From Brasilonema sp. UFV-L1 (lineage in GTDB: Bacteria > Cyanobacteriota > Cyanobacteriia > Cyanobacteriales > Nostocaceae), in contig NZ_QMEA01000034.1 of NCBI RefSeq assembly GCF_012912105.1, positions 1-49,729 of the forward strand: a DNA stretch of 49,729 nt, in the 5' to 3' direction. The translations under genes and the position numbers were made by a program. Of the stretch, positions 25,912 to 34,946 are shown piece after piece. The notes beneath the pieces are model-generated. The model worked only from the letters and a program-made list of their open reading frames with translations. It was not told the DNA's origin and searched no databases. The first letter of the stretch is position 1. Every line of letters begins with the position of its first letter.

Positions 25912-26430
25912 ATGACCTACGCAATTATTGAAACTGGCGGCAAGCAACTAAGAGTCGAACCTGGTTACTTTTACGATATTGAACTGCTTTCTACCCCAGC
26001 GGACGAAAAAGTGACTATAGAAAATGTACTGTTAGTGCAGCACAACGGTGAAGTCACGATCGGGCAGCCGCTGATCGCAGGAGCAAGGGTAGAAGGCACC
26101 GTGATGCGCCATTTTAGAGGTCGCAAAGTCCTGGTATATAAGATGAAACCGAAAAAGAAAACCCGAAAAAAGCGGGGTCATCGCCAGGAAACCACTAGAT
26201 TATTAATTAACTCTATTAGCCTTGATGGTTCGGTGCTTGCTTCACAAGAACAGGCAATCGCCATGACTTCACAAGCGCAAGTCACTTCAGAACCAGCTCT
26301 AACTGTTGCTGAACCGACTGAAACTTCTTCAGAACCAGCTCTTAGTGCTGATGAAACTCAAGAAACTGTCGAGGTTGCTGCAACACCCGTTGCTGAAAAT
26401 CCACCTGTGGAAGAAACTGATACTCAATAA
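25912..26430 (+). CDS. rplU: 50S ribosomal protein L21
   Basis: The L21 core covers about residues 1-108: [19 protein letters not shown] at the start, then [22 protein letters not shown] and [21 protein letters not shown], which is diagnostic. The protein is 172 residues, far longer than the usual 100-120. The extra C-terminal part is acidic, with repeated SEPAL and AEPTETS-like units. AAGGA lies before the ATG. rpmA follows after 29 bp in the conserved rplU-rpmA order. Confidence 0.97.
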   Translation: MTYAIIETGGKQLRVEPGYFYDIELLSTPADEKVTIENVLLVQHNGEVTIGQPLIAGARVEGTVMRHFRGRKVLVYKMKPKKKTRKKRGHRQETTRLLINSISLDGSVLASQEQAIAMTSQAQVTSEPALTVAEPTETSSEPALSADETQETVEVAATPVAENPPVEETDTQ

Positions 26431-26459
26431 TAGTAGAACTAGAGACACAAGAGGAGATT

Positions 26460-26744
26460 ATGGCTCATAAGAAAGGAACTGGTAGTACACGTAATGGTCG
26501 TGACTCCAATGCACAAAGGCTTGGTGTAAAACGCTACGGTGGACAAGTTGTCCGGGCGGGAAATATCCTAGTACGTCAGCGCGGTACGAAATTTCACCCA
26601 GGTAACAATGTTGGTATTGGTACTGATGATACTCTGTTTGCTTTAGTAGACGGCGTGGTCACATTTGAACGCAAGGGCAAAGCTCGTAAAAAAATTAGCG
26701 TCTATCCAGTCGCTGTGGTAGCCGACGAGCCAGTTGCAAGTTAA
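26460..26744 (+). CDS. rpmA: 50S ribosomal protein L27
   Basis: This 94-residue protein begins [29 protein letters not shown], the invariant N-terminus that reaches toward the peptidyl transferase centre. [21 protein letters not shown] and [15 protein letters not shown] follow. AGAGGAG lies just before the start. It forms the standard operon with rplU and is followed by an 18-bp perfect hairpin. Confidence 0.98.
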   Translation: MAHKKGTGSTRNGRDSNAQRLGVKRYGGQVVRAGNILVRQRGTKFHPGNNVGIGTDDTLFALVDGVVTFERKGKARKKISVYPVAVVADEPVAS

Positions 26745-26755
26745 TGATCACTTAT

Positions 26756-26800
26756 CAGTTATCACTAAACAGTGAATTGATAACTGTTTAGTGATAACTG
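26756..26800. terminator. Perfect 18-bp hairpin between rpmA and the convergent membrane-protein gene
   Basis: CAGTTATCACTAAACAGT and its exact complement surround a 9-base loop. It belongs to the TTATCAGTTATCA repeat type seen at 1515-1577, and by position it can end both convergent transcripts. Confidence 0.6.
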
Positions 26801-26818
26801 TTGACTGTGGAGTTTTCC

Positions 26819-27244
26819 TCAAATGAACTTACGGATAAGTACACCTAAGGCAAACCCCGCCAGAGAAAAGATAGACAACAACCAAAAGGCTTGTTCTTTA
26901 CTGAAACCAGCTGCTTGAAAGTCTATCCTTGCCAAGACGACTGCAGCAACAATGAGTAAGGTATCAAGAAATAATCGGAACTTGGCTGTCATTAAAAAAA
27001 ATAAGAAAGCCGCCAAAACGGTAAGACCAAAAGACTTAAGATTTGATTTGAATAAGATAAAAGAGTAGTCTGCAACCCTTGTCAAGGAAGTCGTTATACC
27101 TCCTATGAGAAACAAGATGGCAATTGCAGTCAGTAGCCACACATACCAAGTCGTGTATGTTGTCGATATTACCCAGCCAGTCGTCGTGTAAGTAATCAGT
27201 AGTAACCCTAGAGAAAAGAAAGGTAGTCTTTTCAAGATTGACAT
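26819..27244 (-). CDS. Small four-helix membrane protein
   Basis: This 141-residue protein has about four hydrophobic segments (LPFFSLGLLLITYTTTGWVI, VWLLTAIAILFLIGGI, SFGLTVLAAFLFFLM, AFWLLSIFSLAGFALGVLI). FRLFLDTLLIVAAVVLARIDFQAAGFSKEQAF forms a fifth, partly amphipathic region. The pattern resembles conserved cyanobacterial proteins of unknown function, and I do not assign a role. It is convergent with rpmA. Confidence 0.7.
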   Translation of the reverse strand: MSILKRLPFFSLGLLLITYTTTGWVISTTYTTWYVWLLTAIAILFLIGGITTSLTRVADYSFILFKSNLKSFGLTVLAAFLFFLMTAKFRLFLDTLLIVAAVVLARIDFQAAGFSKEQAFWLLSIFSLAGFALGVLIRKFI

Positions 27245-27702
27245 CGATGGTTCCCAGTATTAAAGACAGCCTATCATTCCACAACTATTTAAAGCATACA
27301 CGTGCTGCTCCCTAGAACATGATGAATCCTTGGGACAATAAAACCTGTCAGAAGAAAGGCAATTTCTTTGATAGATAATGGCTGAAATAGCTTACACTAT
27401 AAATTTATTATCATGTTTTCTACTTTCCATCAAGAGGCTGCGATGCTCTCCAAGAGAAAGCAAAGTCAGTTTGCAAAAAATCCCGCACAAAGTATTAAAT
27501 ATTTTCATAAACATTTGTAAACTGTTAGCAGCTAAATAGTCGTCATGAACTATGTACACTCCTAGCGTGAAAGTTTATCTTTTCTTCTGCGTTAGTGAGT
27601 CGGTGTTAGCGTAACGGGGCGTTCTTTGAGTCCGCCCCCCTTAGGGGCTAGCCCGTTCTATTTTCAAGTCAGCCGCTGATCATGTCTTGTTAAGGGATTA
27701 TC
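27245..27702. other. Non-coding spacer upstream of cruF
   Basis: Divergent spacer between the membrane protein and cruF. A dispersed repeat lies near 27590-27660 (GTTAGCGTAACGGGGCGTTC and CCCCCCTTAGGGGC). The rest is A/T-rich and likely holds both promoters. No coding region is supported. Confidence 0.45.
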
Positions 27703-28611
27703 ATGAGACAACTTGTTATCGCTGAGCGTGTATGCCTCACTGGTCATATCTTGGCAAAGGCTTTTGGACTGATAGGTATTCTATTAGTCATACCTAATGC
27801 CGAAATGATTTTGAATTTGGGAGGAGTAGGAGAAAAAGCCATGCAGTTGAGTATGGCTGAGGGTGGTGTGGTAGATATTATTTTGGGGACAATAGCCGTC
27901 TGTATTTATGCATATCGGATATTGGGATGGCGCACTTGGCTAGGGTTTATGCTACCAGCAATGTCGATATCGGTTGGTAGCGAATTACTAGGAACGAGCA
28001 CTGGATTTCCTTTTGGATACTACAGTTACTTGAGTGGCTTGGGATATAAAATTGCCGGGCTTGTTCCATTTACAATTCCGTTATCTTGGTTCTATGTGGG
28101 CTTGTCTTCTTACCTGATAGCTCGTACTGGTCTGAGGGTAGCTCAAAATCCAAGTTTACTCCGCCAAGTGGGTGCTGTTGTTTTAGGTGCTTTGCTTTTC
28201 ACTTGCTGGGACTTTGCGTTAGAACCAGCAATGAGTCAAACATCTTTCCCCTTTTGGTATTGGGAAAACCCAGGAGCGTTTTTTGGAACACCTTATCAAA
28301 ATTATGCCGGTTGGTTTGGTACTAGCGCTCTGTTTATGACTGTAGCAGGACTGGTGTGGAGAAACACGCCGATTAAATTGGAGCGATCGCAACTGTGTGT
28401 ACCGTTAGTCGTTTATTTAAGCAATTTTGCTTTCGCGGCTGGACTTAGTTTAGCTGCTGGATATGCTATTCCTGTCTCACTGGGGTTTGCGCTAGGGGTT
28501 GTTCCTGCGATCGCTCTTTGGTGGAACTCAAAAGACGTATCTGCTAATATTACAGTTGCACCAACAACGACTGAAGTTTCTGTAGCAAGCGTCAAGGTTG
28601 CCGTCAAGTAA
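27703..28611 (+). CDS. cruF: Carotenoid 1',2'-hydratase of myxoxanthophyll synthesis
   Basis: This 302-residue membrane protein is of the DUF422/CruF family. Seven to eight hydrophobic helices are visible. Diagnostic stretches are SVGSELLGTSTGFPFGYYSY, VPFTIPLSWFYVG, LFTCWDFALEPAMS and FWYWENPGAFFGTPYQNYAGWF. CruF adds water to the psi-end of gamma-carotene-type precursors, giving the 1'-hydroxyl later used in myxoxanthophyll. Gene order cruF-cruG is a known cyanobacterial pairing and supports both calls. Confidence 0.9.
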   Translation: MRQLVIAERVCLTGHILAKAFGLIGILLVIPNAEMILNLGGVGEKAMQLSMAEGGVVDIILGTIAVCIYAYRILGWRTWLGFMLPAMSISVGSELLGTSTGFPFGYYSYLSGLGYKIAGLVPFTIPLSWFYVGLSSYLIARTGLRVAQNPSLLRQVGAVVLGALLFTCWDFALEPAMSQTSFPFWYWENPGAFFGTPYQNYAGWFGTSALFMTVAGLVWRNTPIKLERSQLCVPLVVYLSNFAFAAGLSLAAGYAIPVSLGFALGVVPAIALWWNSKDVSANITVAPTTTEVSVASVKVAVK

Positions 28612-28642
28612 AACTTTGATTTCCATCGCTAGGTATTTTGCT

Positions 28643-29842
28643 GTGCTAGACACGTGGGCGATCGCAAGTGCTATTTCACTGTTATTACTGCTCATCCAAT
28701 TAAGCGCAACAGCCATTTTGCTGTCGCGCCTCTTAAAAGGACCAAGTCGCCATCCTCCCATTGAACCCCAAAATCCCACGCCGGAACTTTTGGGGAGTGT
28801 CAGCATTGTCATTCCTACTTTAAACGAGGCTCTTCGTATTAGTCCTCTGCTAAATGGGTTAAGTCAGCAAAGCTATGAAGTCCGAGAAATTCTTGTTGTA
28901 GATAGTAAGTCTGGTGATGGCACACCTGACCTGATAAAAACGGTACAACACAAAGACCCTCGCTTTCGCCTGATGACGGATGATCCTTTACCAACTGGTT
29001 GGGTGGGGCGTCCTTGGGCATTGCATTACGGCTTTTTGCAAACCTCACAGGCGAGTCAGTGGTTTTTGGGTATGGATGCTGATACACAACCGTCACCTGG
29101 TTTGGTTGCTGGTTTGGTGAAGACAGCAGAAGCCGAAGGCTATGACTTGGTTTCTCTCTCACCCCAGTTCATTCTCAAATATCCAGGAGAGTGCTGGCTA
29201 CAACCAGCGTTGTTGATGACTTTGCTTTACCGATTTAACCCTGCTGGTGTCAATACTGAGAATTCAGAACGGGTGATGGCAAATGGACAATGCTATTTGT
29301 GCCGTCGTTCTGTTCTAGCAAATCTGGGTGGATATACGAGTGCAAATAGTTCTTTTTGTGACGATGTAACATTGGCACGGAACATAGCTGCCTCTGGCTT
29401 TAAGGTTGGCTTTTTAGATGGGGCAAAAGTGCTTAAGGTACGGATGTATGAGGGAGCAATGGAAACTTGGGAACAATGGGGGCGAAGTCTTGACTTGAAA
29501 GATGCTTCCTCCCGCACTCAACTTTGGGGAGATTTATGGTTCCTCACAGCAGTTCAAGGTCTACCCCTTATAGTTGTCCTCTCCTACCTTTTGTTTTCTC
29601 CCCCTCTCCCCCTCTCCCTCTCTCCCCTTCTCCTCCTGCTGGCGCTAAATGTCTTTCTACTAGTCATTCGCTTTGCCATGCTTTTTGCGATCGCACCTTC
29701 CTATGACCGTACTCAAGCAAGAGGCGGTTGGTTGTTTTGGCTTTCGCCTTTTGCTGATCCAATAGCAGTCCTGCGGATTTTTCTATCTGCATTGCGCACC
29801 CCTAGAGAGTGGCGAGGGCGGAAGTACAGCACTGAGTTATGA
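28643..29842 (+). CDS. cruG: Carotenoid 2'-O-glycosyltransferase of myxoxanthophyll synthesis
   Basis: This membrane-bound GT2-type glycosyltransferase of about 399 residues has an N-terminal anchor (WAIASAISLLLLLIQLSA) and a catalytic core with VSIVIPTLNEALRI, ILVVDSKSGDGT, the DxD-like GMDADTQPSPG, and CDDVTLARNIAASG. Two C-terminal helices follow. CruG glycosylates the 2'-hydroxyl of the CruF product. I chose GTG 28643, which has AGG upstream and leaves 31 bp after cruF. A TTG at 28598 would overlap cruF by 14 bp. The stretch near residues 313-330 is Leu/Ser/Pro-rich, encoded by CCCTCTCCC-type DNA. Confidence 0.88.
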   Translation: MLDTWAIASAISLLLLLIQLSATAILLSRLLKGPSRHPPIEPQNPTPELLGSVSIVIPTLNEALRISPLLNGLSQQSYEVREILVVDSKSGDGTPDLIKTVQHKDPRFRLMTDDPLPTGWVGRPWALHYGFLQTSQASQWFLGMDADTQPSPGLVAGLVKTAEAEGYDLVSLSPQFILKYPGECWLQPALLMTLLYRFNPAGVNTENSERVMANGQCYLCRRSVLANLGGYTSANSSFCDDVTLARNIAASGFKVGFLDGAKVLKVRMYEGAMETWEQWGRSLDLKDASSRTQLWGDLWFLTAVQGLPLIVVLSYLLFSPPLPLSLSPLLLLLALNVFLLVIRFAMLFAIAPSYDRTQARGGWLFWLSPFADPIAVLRIFLSALRTPREWRGRKYSTEL

Positions 29843-29890
29843 ACGAGACTAGAACCCTATAATGTACCCAAAGGATGCAGCGTAGGGACT

Positions 29891-30787
29891 TCACGACTCA
29901 CTTTCACTCTCTACTTTATCGCCCCGTTCCAATTCCCAGAGAATTTGATTGCCTTCACGCCGTACTCGTGATACAATCCAGTTCCGCCAGCGCCACTCAT
30001 CTCCACGACTGGTAACAGCACTGGCGTGAACATCCATCAAATCTGCCAGTTCAGAACTTGTAATGAGGTAACCTTTTTCAGCAATTTCCTCAGCAATGCG
30101 GAGGGTTTCGACTAAGTTGCGGAGTTGCGTTACCCTGATTTCTCGGGGTAATTCCTCACTTACGGAGGTCGCGGAGTGGGTTTGTGGTTCCATATGAGTT
30201 ATATCCGTTGCAAGAGTACTGATTTCGTGCTTCTGTTTGTTAATTATTGTAGAGTTTGTTTCTAGATCAGATGCTCTTGATATAGTAACGCTGTTTTTTG
30301 GCTCGAAAAAGAAGTCTTGTTGTTGCAGGGATATGGTTTTGCCATTAGCAAAAGCGCGGGCGATCGCATCACAGCGTTCATTACCAACATTACCTGCATG
30401 ACCCCGAACGTACTCCCATCTGACCTGTGGGCTATTGAGGTCGTCTAAGACTTCCAACAGGTCTTGGTTAAGAACGGGGCTTCCGTCAGCTTTTTTCCAA
30501 CCTCGTTTTTTCCACCCTTTCATCCATTTTGTCACAGAGTTGATCAGGTATTCGCTATCGGTGTGAAGAGTGATAGGTTCGGTTTGGGCTGAATCTTTGA
30601 GAAATTGAAGGGCGGCGATCGCAGCTTGCATTTCCATTTTGTTGTTGGTGGTTCTGGGGGATACACCGCCCATTTCATGAATCGAACCATCATTAAAATA
30701 GACGACAACACCCCAACCGCCAGGACCAGGATTGCCTGTGCAAGCGCCATCAGTGTATATACTTTTGATTCTGGAAACTGAAGACAT
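29891..30787 (-). CDS. rnhA: Ribonuclease HI with C-terminal extra domain
   Basis: RNase HI cuts RNA in RNA-DNA hybrids. Residues 1-150 form the catalytic domain with Asp13 (IYTDGACTGNPG), Glu52 (NNKMEMQAA), Asp77 (LHTDSEY), His130 (VRGHAGN) and Asp140 (ERCDAIA). The basic WMKGWKKRGWKK handle is present. Residues about 150-215 are a variable linker. Residues 215-290 (VTQLRNLVETLRIAEEIAEK, GYLITSSELADLMDV, WRWRNWIVSRVRREG) resemble a winged-helix or HTH domain. Total length of 298 is about twice normal. Confidence 0.93.
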   Translation of the reverse strand: MSSVSRIKSIYTDGACTGNPGPGGWGVVVYFNDGSIHEMGGVSPRTTNNKMEMQAAIAALQFLKDSAQTEPITLHTDSEYLINSVTKWMKGWKKRGWKKADGSPVLNQDLLEVLDDLNSPQVRWEYVRGHAGNVGNERCDAIARAFANGKTISLQQQDFFFEPKNSVTISRASDLETNSTIINKQKHEISTLATDITHMEPQTHSATSVSEELPREIRVTQLRNLVETLRIAEEIAEKGYLITSSELADLMDVHASAVTSRGDEWRWRNWIVSRVRREGNQILWELERGDKVESESES

Positions 30788-30966
30788 ACTTAAAAATATA
30801 AAATCGCTAAAACGAGGACAAAATAACGATAACCGTTACATATCACAACATAATCAATAACGCCTTTTTCAACTTAACTGAACTCTTGATTTAGCTAACA
30901 TTACGTTAACTACTTCCTGCACCTCTAAGCTCTATGCCTGGGGTACGGCTGGCTAACAAGAGCAAG

Positions 30967-31003
30967 CTGCTTTGTGAATCCCTTGAAGTGATTCACAAAG
31001 CAG
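30967..31003. repeat. 14-bp perfect inverted repeat upstream of rnhA
   Basis: CTGCTTTGTGAATC and its exact complement flank a 9-base loop in the 299-bp spacer between rnhA and the PEP-CTERM-like gene, both on the minus strand. It can end transcription of the latter. A dispersed repeat (GACGCGAACGCTTCCGG) follows. Confidence 0.55.
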
Positions 31004-31086
31004 GGGGACGCGAACGCTTCCGGTGTGCGCTTTGCGCTTACGGGGACGTTATTTTCACCCCGTGCATGACTCAAAGTCTGATTTTA

Positions 31087-32412
31087 TCAGTTTAGAATGC
31101 TCGCGCAAACTTCATCAAATCTACCTGTATCGGTACGCCGCTGTCCATGACCAAGCACCCACAATACAATTACCAACAACACAAGAGCTGATACTGATGT
31201 TGGCTCTGGTACTTTCTTCACTTCCTGTCCAGGCGGAGTGCTCACAACAGGAGTGGGTGGTACTTCAGTGATTTGGTTATCACCAGGAGAACCACCGCCA
31301 GAAGGAGGAACAGAATCGCCAGAGGAAGGCGGAGGAGTCACTGAGGGTGTACTCGTTGGTGTACCTGATCCTTGAGCTGAAGAACTATCTCCACCACCAA
31401 GGGTAAGAAGCAGTAGGAGTAAGGCCAAAGCGCCGCCAGCAAGCCAGATTGTAGGAAAAGAGTCCTTCTGGGAGCCACGTTCCAACACAACATCTTGTGT
31501 TGGAAACACAACATCTTCTGCAAGATTAGAGGGAATATCAATACTTGTTGCGTCTGGTTCTAAAGCTACTGGAGTTTCCCACAAAACAACATCTCCAGCC
31601 AGAGTTTCCGCAATCAGAGAATCACCTGAAGGAATGCCAAGATTTGGGCGTCCGAACTCTGCTGCTTCTGGTGAATATGGCATGGAGAGGTCTTTGAGAA
31701 TTGTGTCTTTGAGAGACTCTTCATTCCCAGAACTCAAAACACGCATTGAATTCGAGAGTTTGTCCGAGTAAAACTTGGTTAACTCTGGCGCTAAACCCAA
31801 AGATGAAATCTGCTGCTGAGCATTAGGAATTTTTGCCACCTCCTCAAGCAACAGACGCCCATAAGAGTATTTCAAATCCAGTAAGCCGTGACGTGGGTCG
31901 AGTGAATTTTTACTTCCTTCAGGTGCCCAGTAAAAGTTTTGAGTCACCTGTCCCAAACCTGCTTGTGGAGTCTGGCTGACTGAAGTGCCAAGAAGATAGT
32001 GATAGCCATCCACAATATTGAGGTTATTGTCTTGCCAGAATGAAGCGTAGGGTATTTGAGTTAGATTGGGGTTGTTTCCGTAAAGAGAAGCAAAATTCCG
32101 GTAATTTTCTTCTCCTCCAGCTGCTTGCATCAGCAACTGCTCATAGCTTGGTCCACCATTTGACTCAACTAATTTCTGGAAGACTGCGCCTGCTTTGTTA
32201 CAAGCGGCACCAAATCCCACACTACATCCAGCAATACCTCGCATTTGACTTAAAGAACGCCCTGATAGCTGGTACTGGAGATAGTTTTGCTCTAGTCCTG
32301 GTTGGATACCATAGCGCCCAAGCGTAAGCTGAGCAGAAGCAGATTGAGATGTTGTGACTACTGCTCCAAAGGATGATAGTGCAATGACAATTCTTTTAGT
32401 TGTTGACTTCAA
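31087..32412 (-). CDS. Secreted PEP-CTERM-like protein with internal membrane segment
   Basis: This protein of about 441 residues starts at TTG 32412, chosen because GTGGAGG lies 8-9 bases upstream and a signal peptide then begins at once (KSTTKRIVIALSSFGAVV..SASAQ). The next 300 residues have no recognisable family but are Tyr/Asn/Gln-rich. A hydrophobic helix (IWLAGGALALLLLLLTLGG) precedes a Pro/Ser/Gly/Thr-rich linker. The end shows VPEPTSVSALVLLVIVLWVLG then GQRR, the PEP-CTERM pattern for exosortase sorting, followed by about 15 more residues. Function is unknown. It may be tied to the cell surface or extracellular polysaccharide. Confidence 0.65.
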   Translation of the reverse strand: MKSTTKRIVIALSSFGAVVTTSQSASAQLTLGRYGIQPGLEQNYLQYQLSGRSLSQMRGIAGCSVGFGAACNKAGAVFQKLVESNGGPSYEQLLMQAAGGEENYRNFASLYGNNPNLTQIPYASFWQDNNLNIVDGYHYLLGTSVSQTPQAGLGQVTQNFYWAPEGSKNSLDPRHGLLDLKYSYGRLLLEEVAKIPNAQQQISSLGLAPELTKFYSDKLSNSMRVLSSGNEESLKDTILKDLSMPYSPEAAEFGRPNLGIPSGDSLIAETLAGDVVLWETPVALEPDATSIDIPSNLAEDVVFPTQDVVLERGSQKDSFPTIWLAGGALALLLLLLTLGGGDSSSAQGSGTPTSTPSVTPPPSSGDSVPPSGGGSPGDNQITEVPPTPVVSTPPGQEVKKVPEPTSVSALVLLVIVLWVLGHGQRRTDTGRFDEVCASILN

Positions 32413-32689
32413 GGAATTTACCTCCACGAAACAAAAGTATGGGGGCATGGCAATTATGAAGTATGGAGTGTCAGAGACAATAAAATTCAAAAAATTTTTC
32501 ATTTTTGATTTTTGAATTTTAAATTTCTCTACACCCCTACTACTCTGTCAACTTTGACTTGACGAGTTTAGGTGGGACAAAGCAAGACAAGACTTGGTAA
32601 GACTTGAGGGACAAGGAAAAATAAATGATTCAAAATCTACCCCTCAAGTCACCTTGATGCTCTACTACCCTGCCTATGAAAGATTCAGC

Positions 32690-33505
32690 TTAAGAAGCTG
32701 GGGAAGAACCTAAATTCTGAGGAGAGTTGATATTAATCGTGATTGCTGTACCCTGAAGTTCTCCTCCTGTGACAGTATTGTATATAATAAATCCTTGATT
32801 TGGTTGGTCAAAAAGATACCCACGCGTTGAGGCTGGAATTTTCCCTTGTTTCACTAAAGTTATAAAAGATTCAAAATACCTACGTACACTCTGACGGTTC
32901 CCCTGATTTGTCTTGGTATGCTTCTCAACAAGCAGCATGAATAAGTCCAGAGTACGAGTTTCTTGTCCCTCAATTAGACTGCCGTTACTTAAGAAAGAAC
33001 TTGCTATGAGCCTTTTATTGACTTGTTGAACTTTAAAGAGCGTGTAATAAAGCTGCTGTTTCTGGCTATCTCTCACATAACACACCCAAGAACCGTCTGG
33101 CTTTTGTGTAAAACCTTGCTGTAGGAGGTAGGAAAGCGGAGAAGGACTTTGCCCATCTGTTGGTGGAGGTAACAAATTATCTACTGCATCAAAAGAGCAA
33201 AGCTTCTGCATTGCAGAAGGCTGAGGAGCATTTGGAGTTTTCTGTATTGTTCCAGGCGGAGGAGCAGTTGGAGTTTTCTGTATTGTTCCAGGCTGGGGAG
33301 CAGTTGGAGTTTTTTGTATTGTTCCAGGCTGGGGAGCAGTTGGAGTTTTTTGTATTGTTCCAGGCTGAGGAGCAGTTGGAGTTTTTTGTATTGTTCCAGG
33401 CTGGGGAGTCGTTTGAATCTCCTGCGCTACTGCAAAGTAAGACACAGCAGCATACGTAGATACCGAAATAGCGAATGCATTAAGCAAACGAACAATGATA
33501 TTCAT
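32690..33505 (-). CDS. Secreted protein with 12-residue tandem repeats
   Basis: This 271-residue protein has an N-terminal signal (IIVRLLNAFAISVSTYAAVSY..AVAQ), then five near-perfect copies of TAPQPGTIQKTP (36 bp each, about residues 33-100), then an unassigned domain with LSYLLQQGFTQKPDGSWVCYV and RDSQKQQLYYTLFKVQQVNK. A Thr/Ile-rich end follows. The repeats are Pro/Thr/Gln-rich and probably extended. Copy number of such DNA repeats tends to vary between strains. It is upstream of the PEP-CTERM-like gene on the same strand with a 277-bp gap. No function is assigned. Confidence 0.65.
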   Translation of the reverse strand: MNIIVRLLNAFAISVSTYAAVSYFAVAQEIQTTPQPGTIQKTPTAPQPGTIQKTPTAPQPGTIQKTPTAPQPGTIQKTPTAPPPGTIQKTPNAPQPSAMQKLCSFDAVDNLLPPPTDGQSPSPLSYLLQQGFTQKPDGSWVCYVRDSQKQQLYYTLFKVQQVNKRLIASSFLSNGSLIEGQETRTLDLFMLLVEKHTKTNQGNRQSVRRYFESFITLVKQGKIPASTRGYLFDQPNQGFIIYNTVTGGELQGTAITININSPQNLGSSPAS

Positions 33506-34533
33506 AACAGTGTTGGCAAGTGATTAACAACAGATGCTGTTGGCAAAGGTAAGAAACACCCGTATTCAATAGGATCAGCAATCAAGGAGTTTCAGTAGTG
33601 GAACATCAATGTAGGCTAAGCTCAAAACTTTTATAAACAAGGTGTTCTAGAAACTAACAATGTCTGCCAATTTTTCAGCCAAGTGTAAATAAAGTTACAC
33701 TGTTTGAATCAAAGTTCTAGGCTGTTGAAAAGAGAATCACTTAATTTTGTTTTAGGAAAAGTGCTCTAGGCAAAAGTTTCCCTGGTACGTATATTCTTTT
33801 TTTATAGCTACTTAAATCTCGATGAGAAATGGTGATATACATTAATAGAGCCATGCAGATACTATCCTTCATGAAGATATGTGGAAGGTACTACCTTGGG
33901 TAAAGTCGTACTCTAGCGAGGTCATTTTAGATACTAATGTTGTTAAATGTTGATTTGTTAACGGTTGCACATAAATATGAGCTATTGAAGGCTTCCACCC
34001 CCTCAATTTCTTGTGATGTCATTAACTAGGAACACAAACAAAAAAATTTATACCAAGATTGATGCACCGTTGTTAAAAATTTTAAAAAAGCTAGAGTTGT
34101 TATATTGTCCAATCGCTAGTTACAAAAGTCAATCATTAAAGTACTGTTGTTTACTTATTGTTGCAAGAATTATTTGTACCTATACAAATTTACAATCAGG
34201 CGACTCAAGGCGAGTAGGTTTTATGATACTATTTTCAGGTTATGGACTTAATAAGTGTAGCTAATTTCTAAAGTTCATATCTGAGTATGAAAAAGCACAA
34301 CATGACAACACTTCAATGATAGATTTTATGGACACATTTTATGACGATAGTATAAAAGAAAGTTAATATGATGACCGGTAGAATACTTATAATCGTGGCT
34401 CGTAGTAGCGCTCTTTGTCCTGAAATATAAGCTTTTGCGCAAGAATCGCTATTATGAAGGTGGTTTTTATAACTGACATAAAGTCCGATTAATCACTTAT
34501 AAAAAATATGTCTGTTATACTGGAGCGCGTTGC

Positions 34534-34739
34534 GTGCCTGTAGGGCATACGGAACCCTTCGCTATTGCTTGAGGGCAGGCATTGTGTAGCACAGACGCGT
34601 AGCGGTGAAACAGCGCTGCACACAGAAGTGCCTTGCGGAGCCAGCGCTGTGCCAAATAGTTGTTTGAGCAGAGGTTTTCTCCGTAAGCGATCATAGCTCC
34701 TCAAAGGAGCGAGGTTCAAAGCACATGCCCTACAGGCAC
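34534..34739. repeat. 206-bp block bounded by a perfect 15-bp inverted repeat
   Basis: The arms at 34534-34548 and 34725-34739 are exact complements. The interior holds further short palindromes and CGTAGCGGTGAAACAGCGC-type repeat sequence. It could be a nonautonomous element, but no target duplication was recognised. Confidence 0.55.
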
Positions 34740-34860
34740 TCGCAAGGGACGGATATTCCTCCGTTGAGGAGTCAGTGTAACCTTGGGGGATTCCCCTGTT
34801 GTAGCACAAATGCGTGCGGCTGGCGTCGGGTTAAGCAGGTTATTGATAATAATATTACTT

Positions 34861-34922
34861 TATTAGACATCTCCAAAAACGAATTTCAAACTCTTGTGCT
34901 GTCTAGATTAATGTTTAATTTC
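34861..34922. repeat. 62-bp dispersed repeat, copy 1
   Basis: It begins TATTAGACATCTCCAAAAAC and continues AATTTCAAAC..CTTGTGCTGTCTAG. Copy 2 at 44865-44926 differs at a handful of bases. Both may be one end of a lost IS element. Confidence 0.65.
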
Positions 34923-34946
34923 AAACAGAGGTCTATTGTATTGATA

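Larger units (their letters stand above)
33506..34946. other. 1.4-kb gene-poor spacer with repeats
   Basis: The first kilobase is A/T-rich without a convincing gene. The frame at 34013-34264 has no ribosome site and an odd composition. From 34534 to 34739 is a 206-bp palindromic block bounded by GTGCCTGTAGGGCAT and its complement, made of dispersed repeats. From 34861 to 34922 is a 62-bp sequence repeated at 44865-44926. Confidence 0.5.

Noticed and set aside
31087-32502. Longer start (ATG 32502) of the PEP-CTERM-like gene
   Set aside because: The first 30 residues break the signal peptide pattern, while TTG 32412 has a strong ribosome site at the right distance.
33185-33420. CRISPR array
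   Set aside because: The 36-bp repeats have no spacers between them and encode an in-frame peptide repeat. No other regularly spaced repeats were seen in the window.
33160-33459. Plus-strand ORF of 99 codons with EEQLEFFVLFQ repeats
   Set aside because: It is the antisense of the 36-bp tandem repeats of the minus-strand gene.
34013-34264. Open frame of 83 codons in the A/T-rich spacer
   Set aside because: No ribosome site, odd composition and no recognisable pattern; most likely chance.
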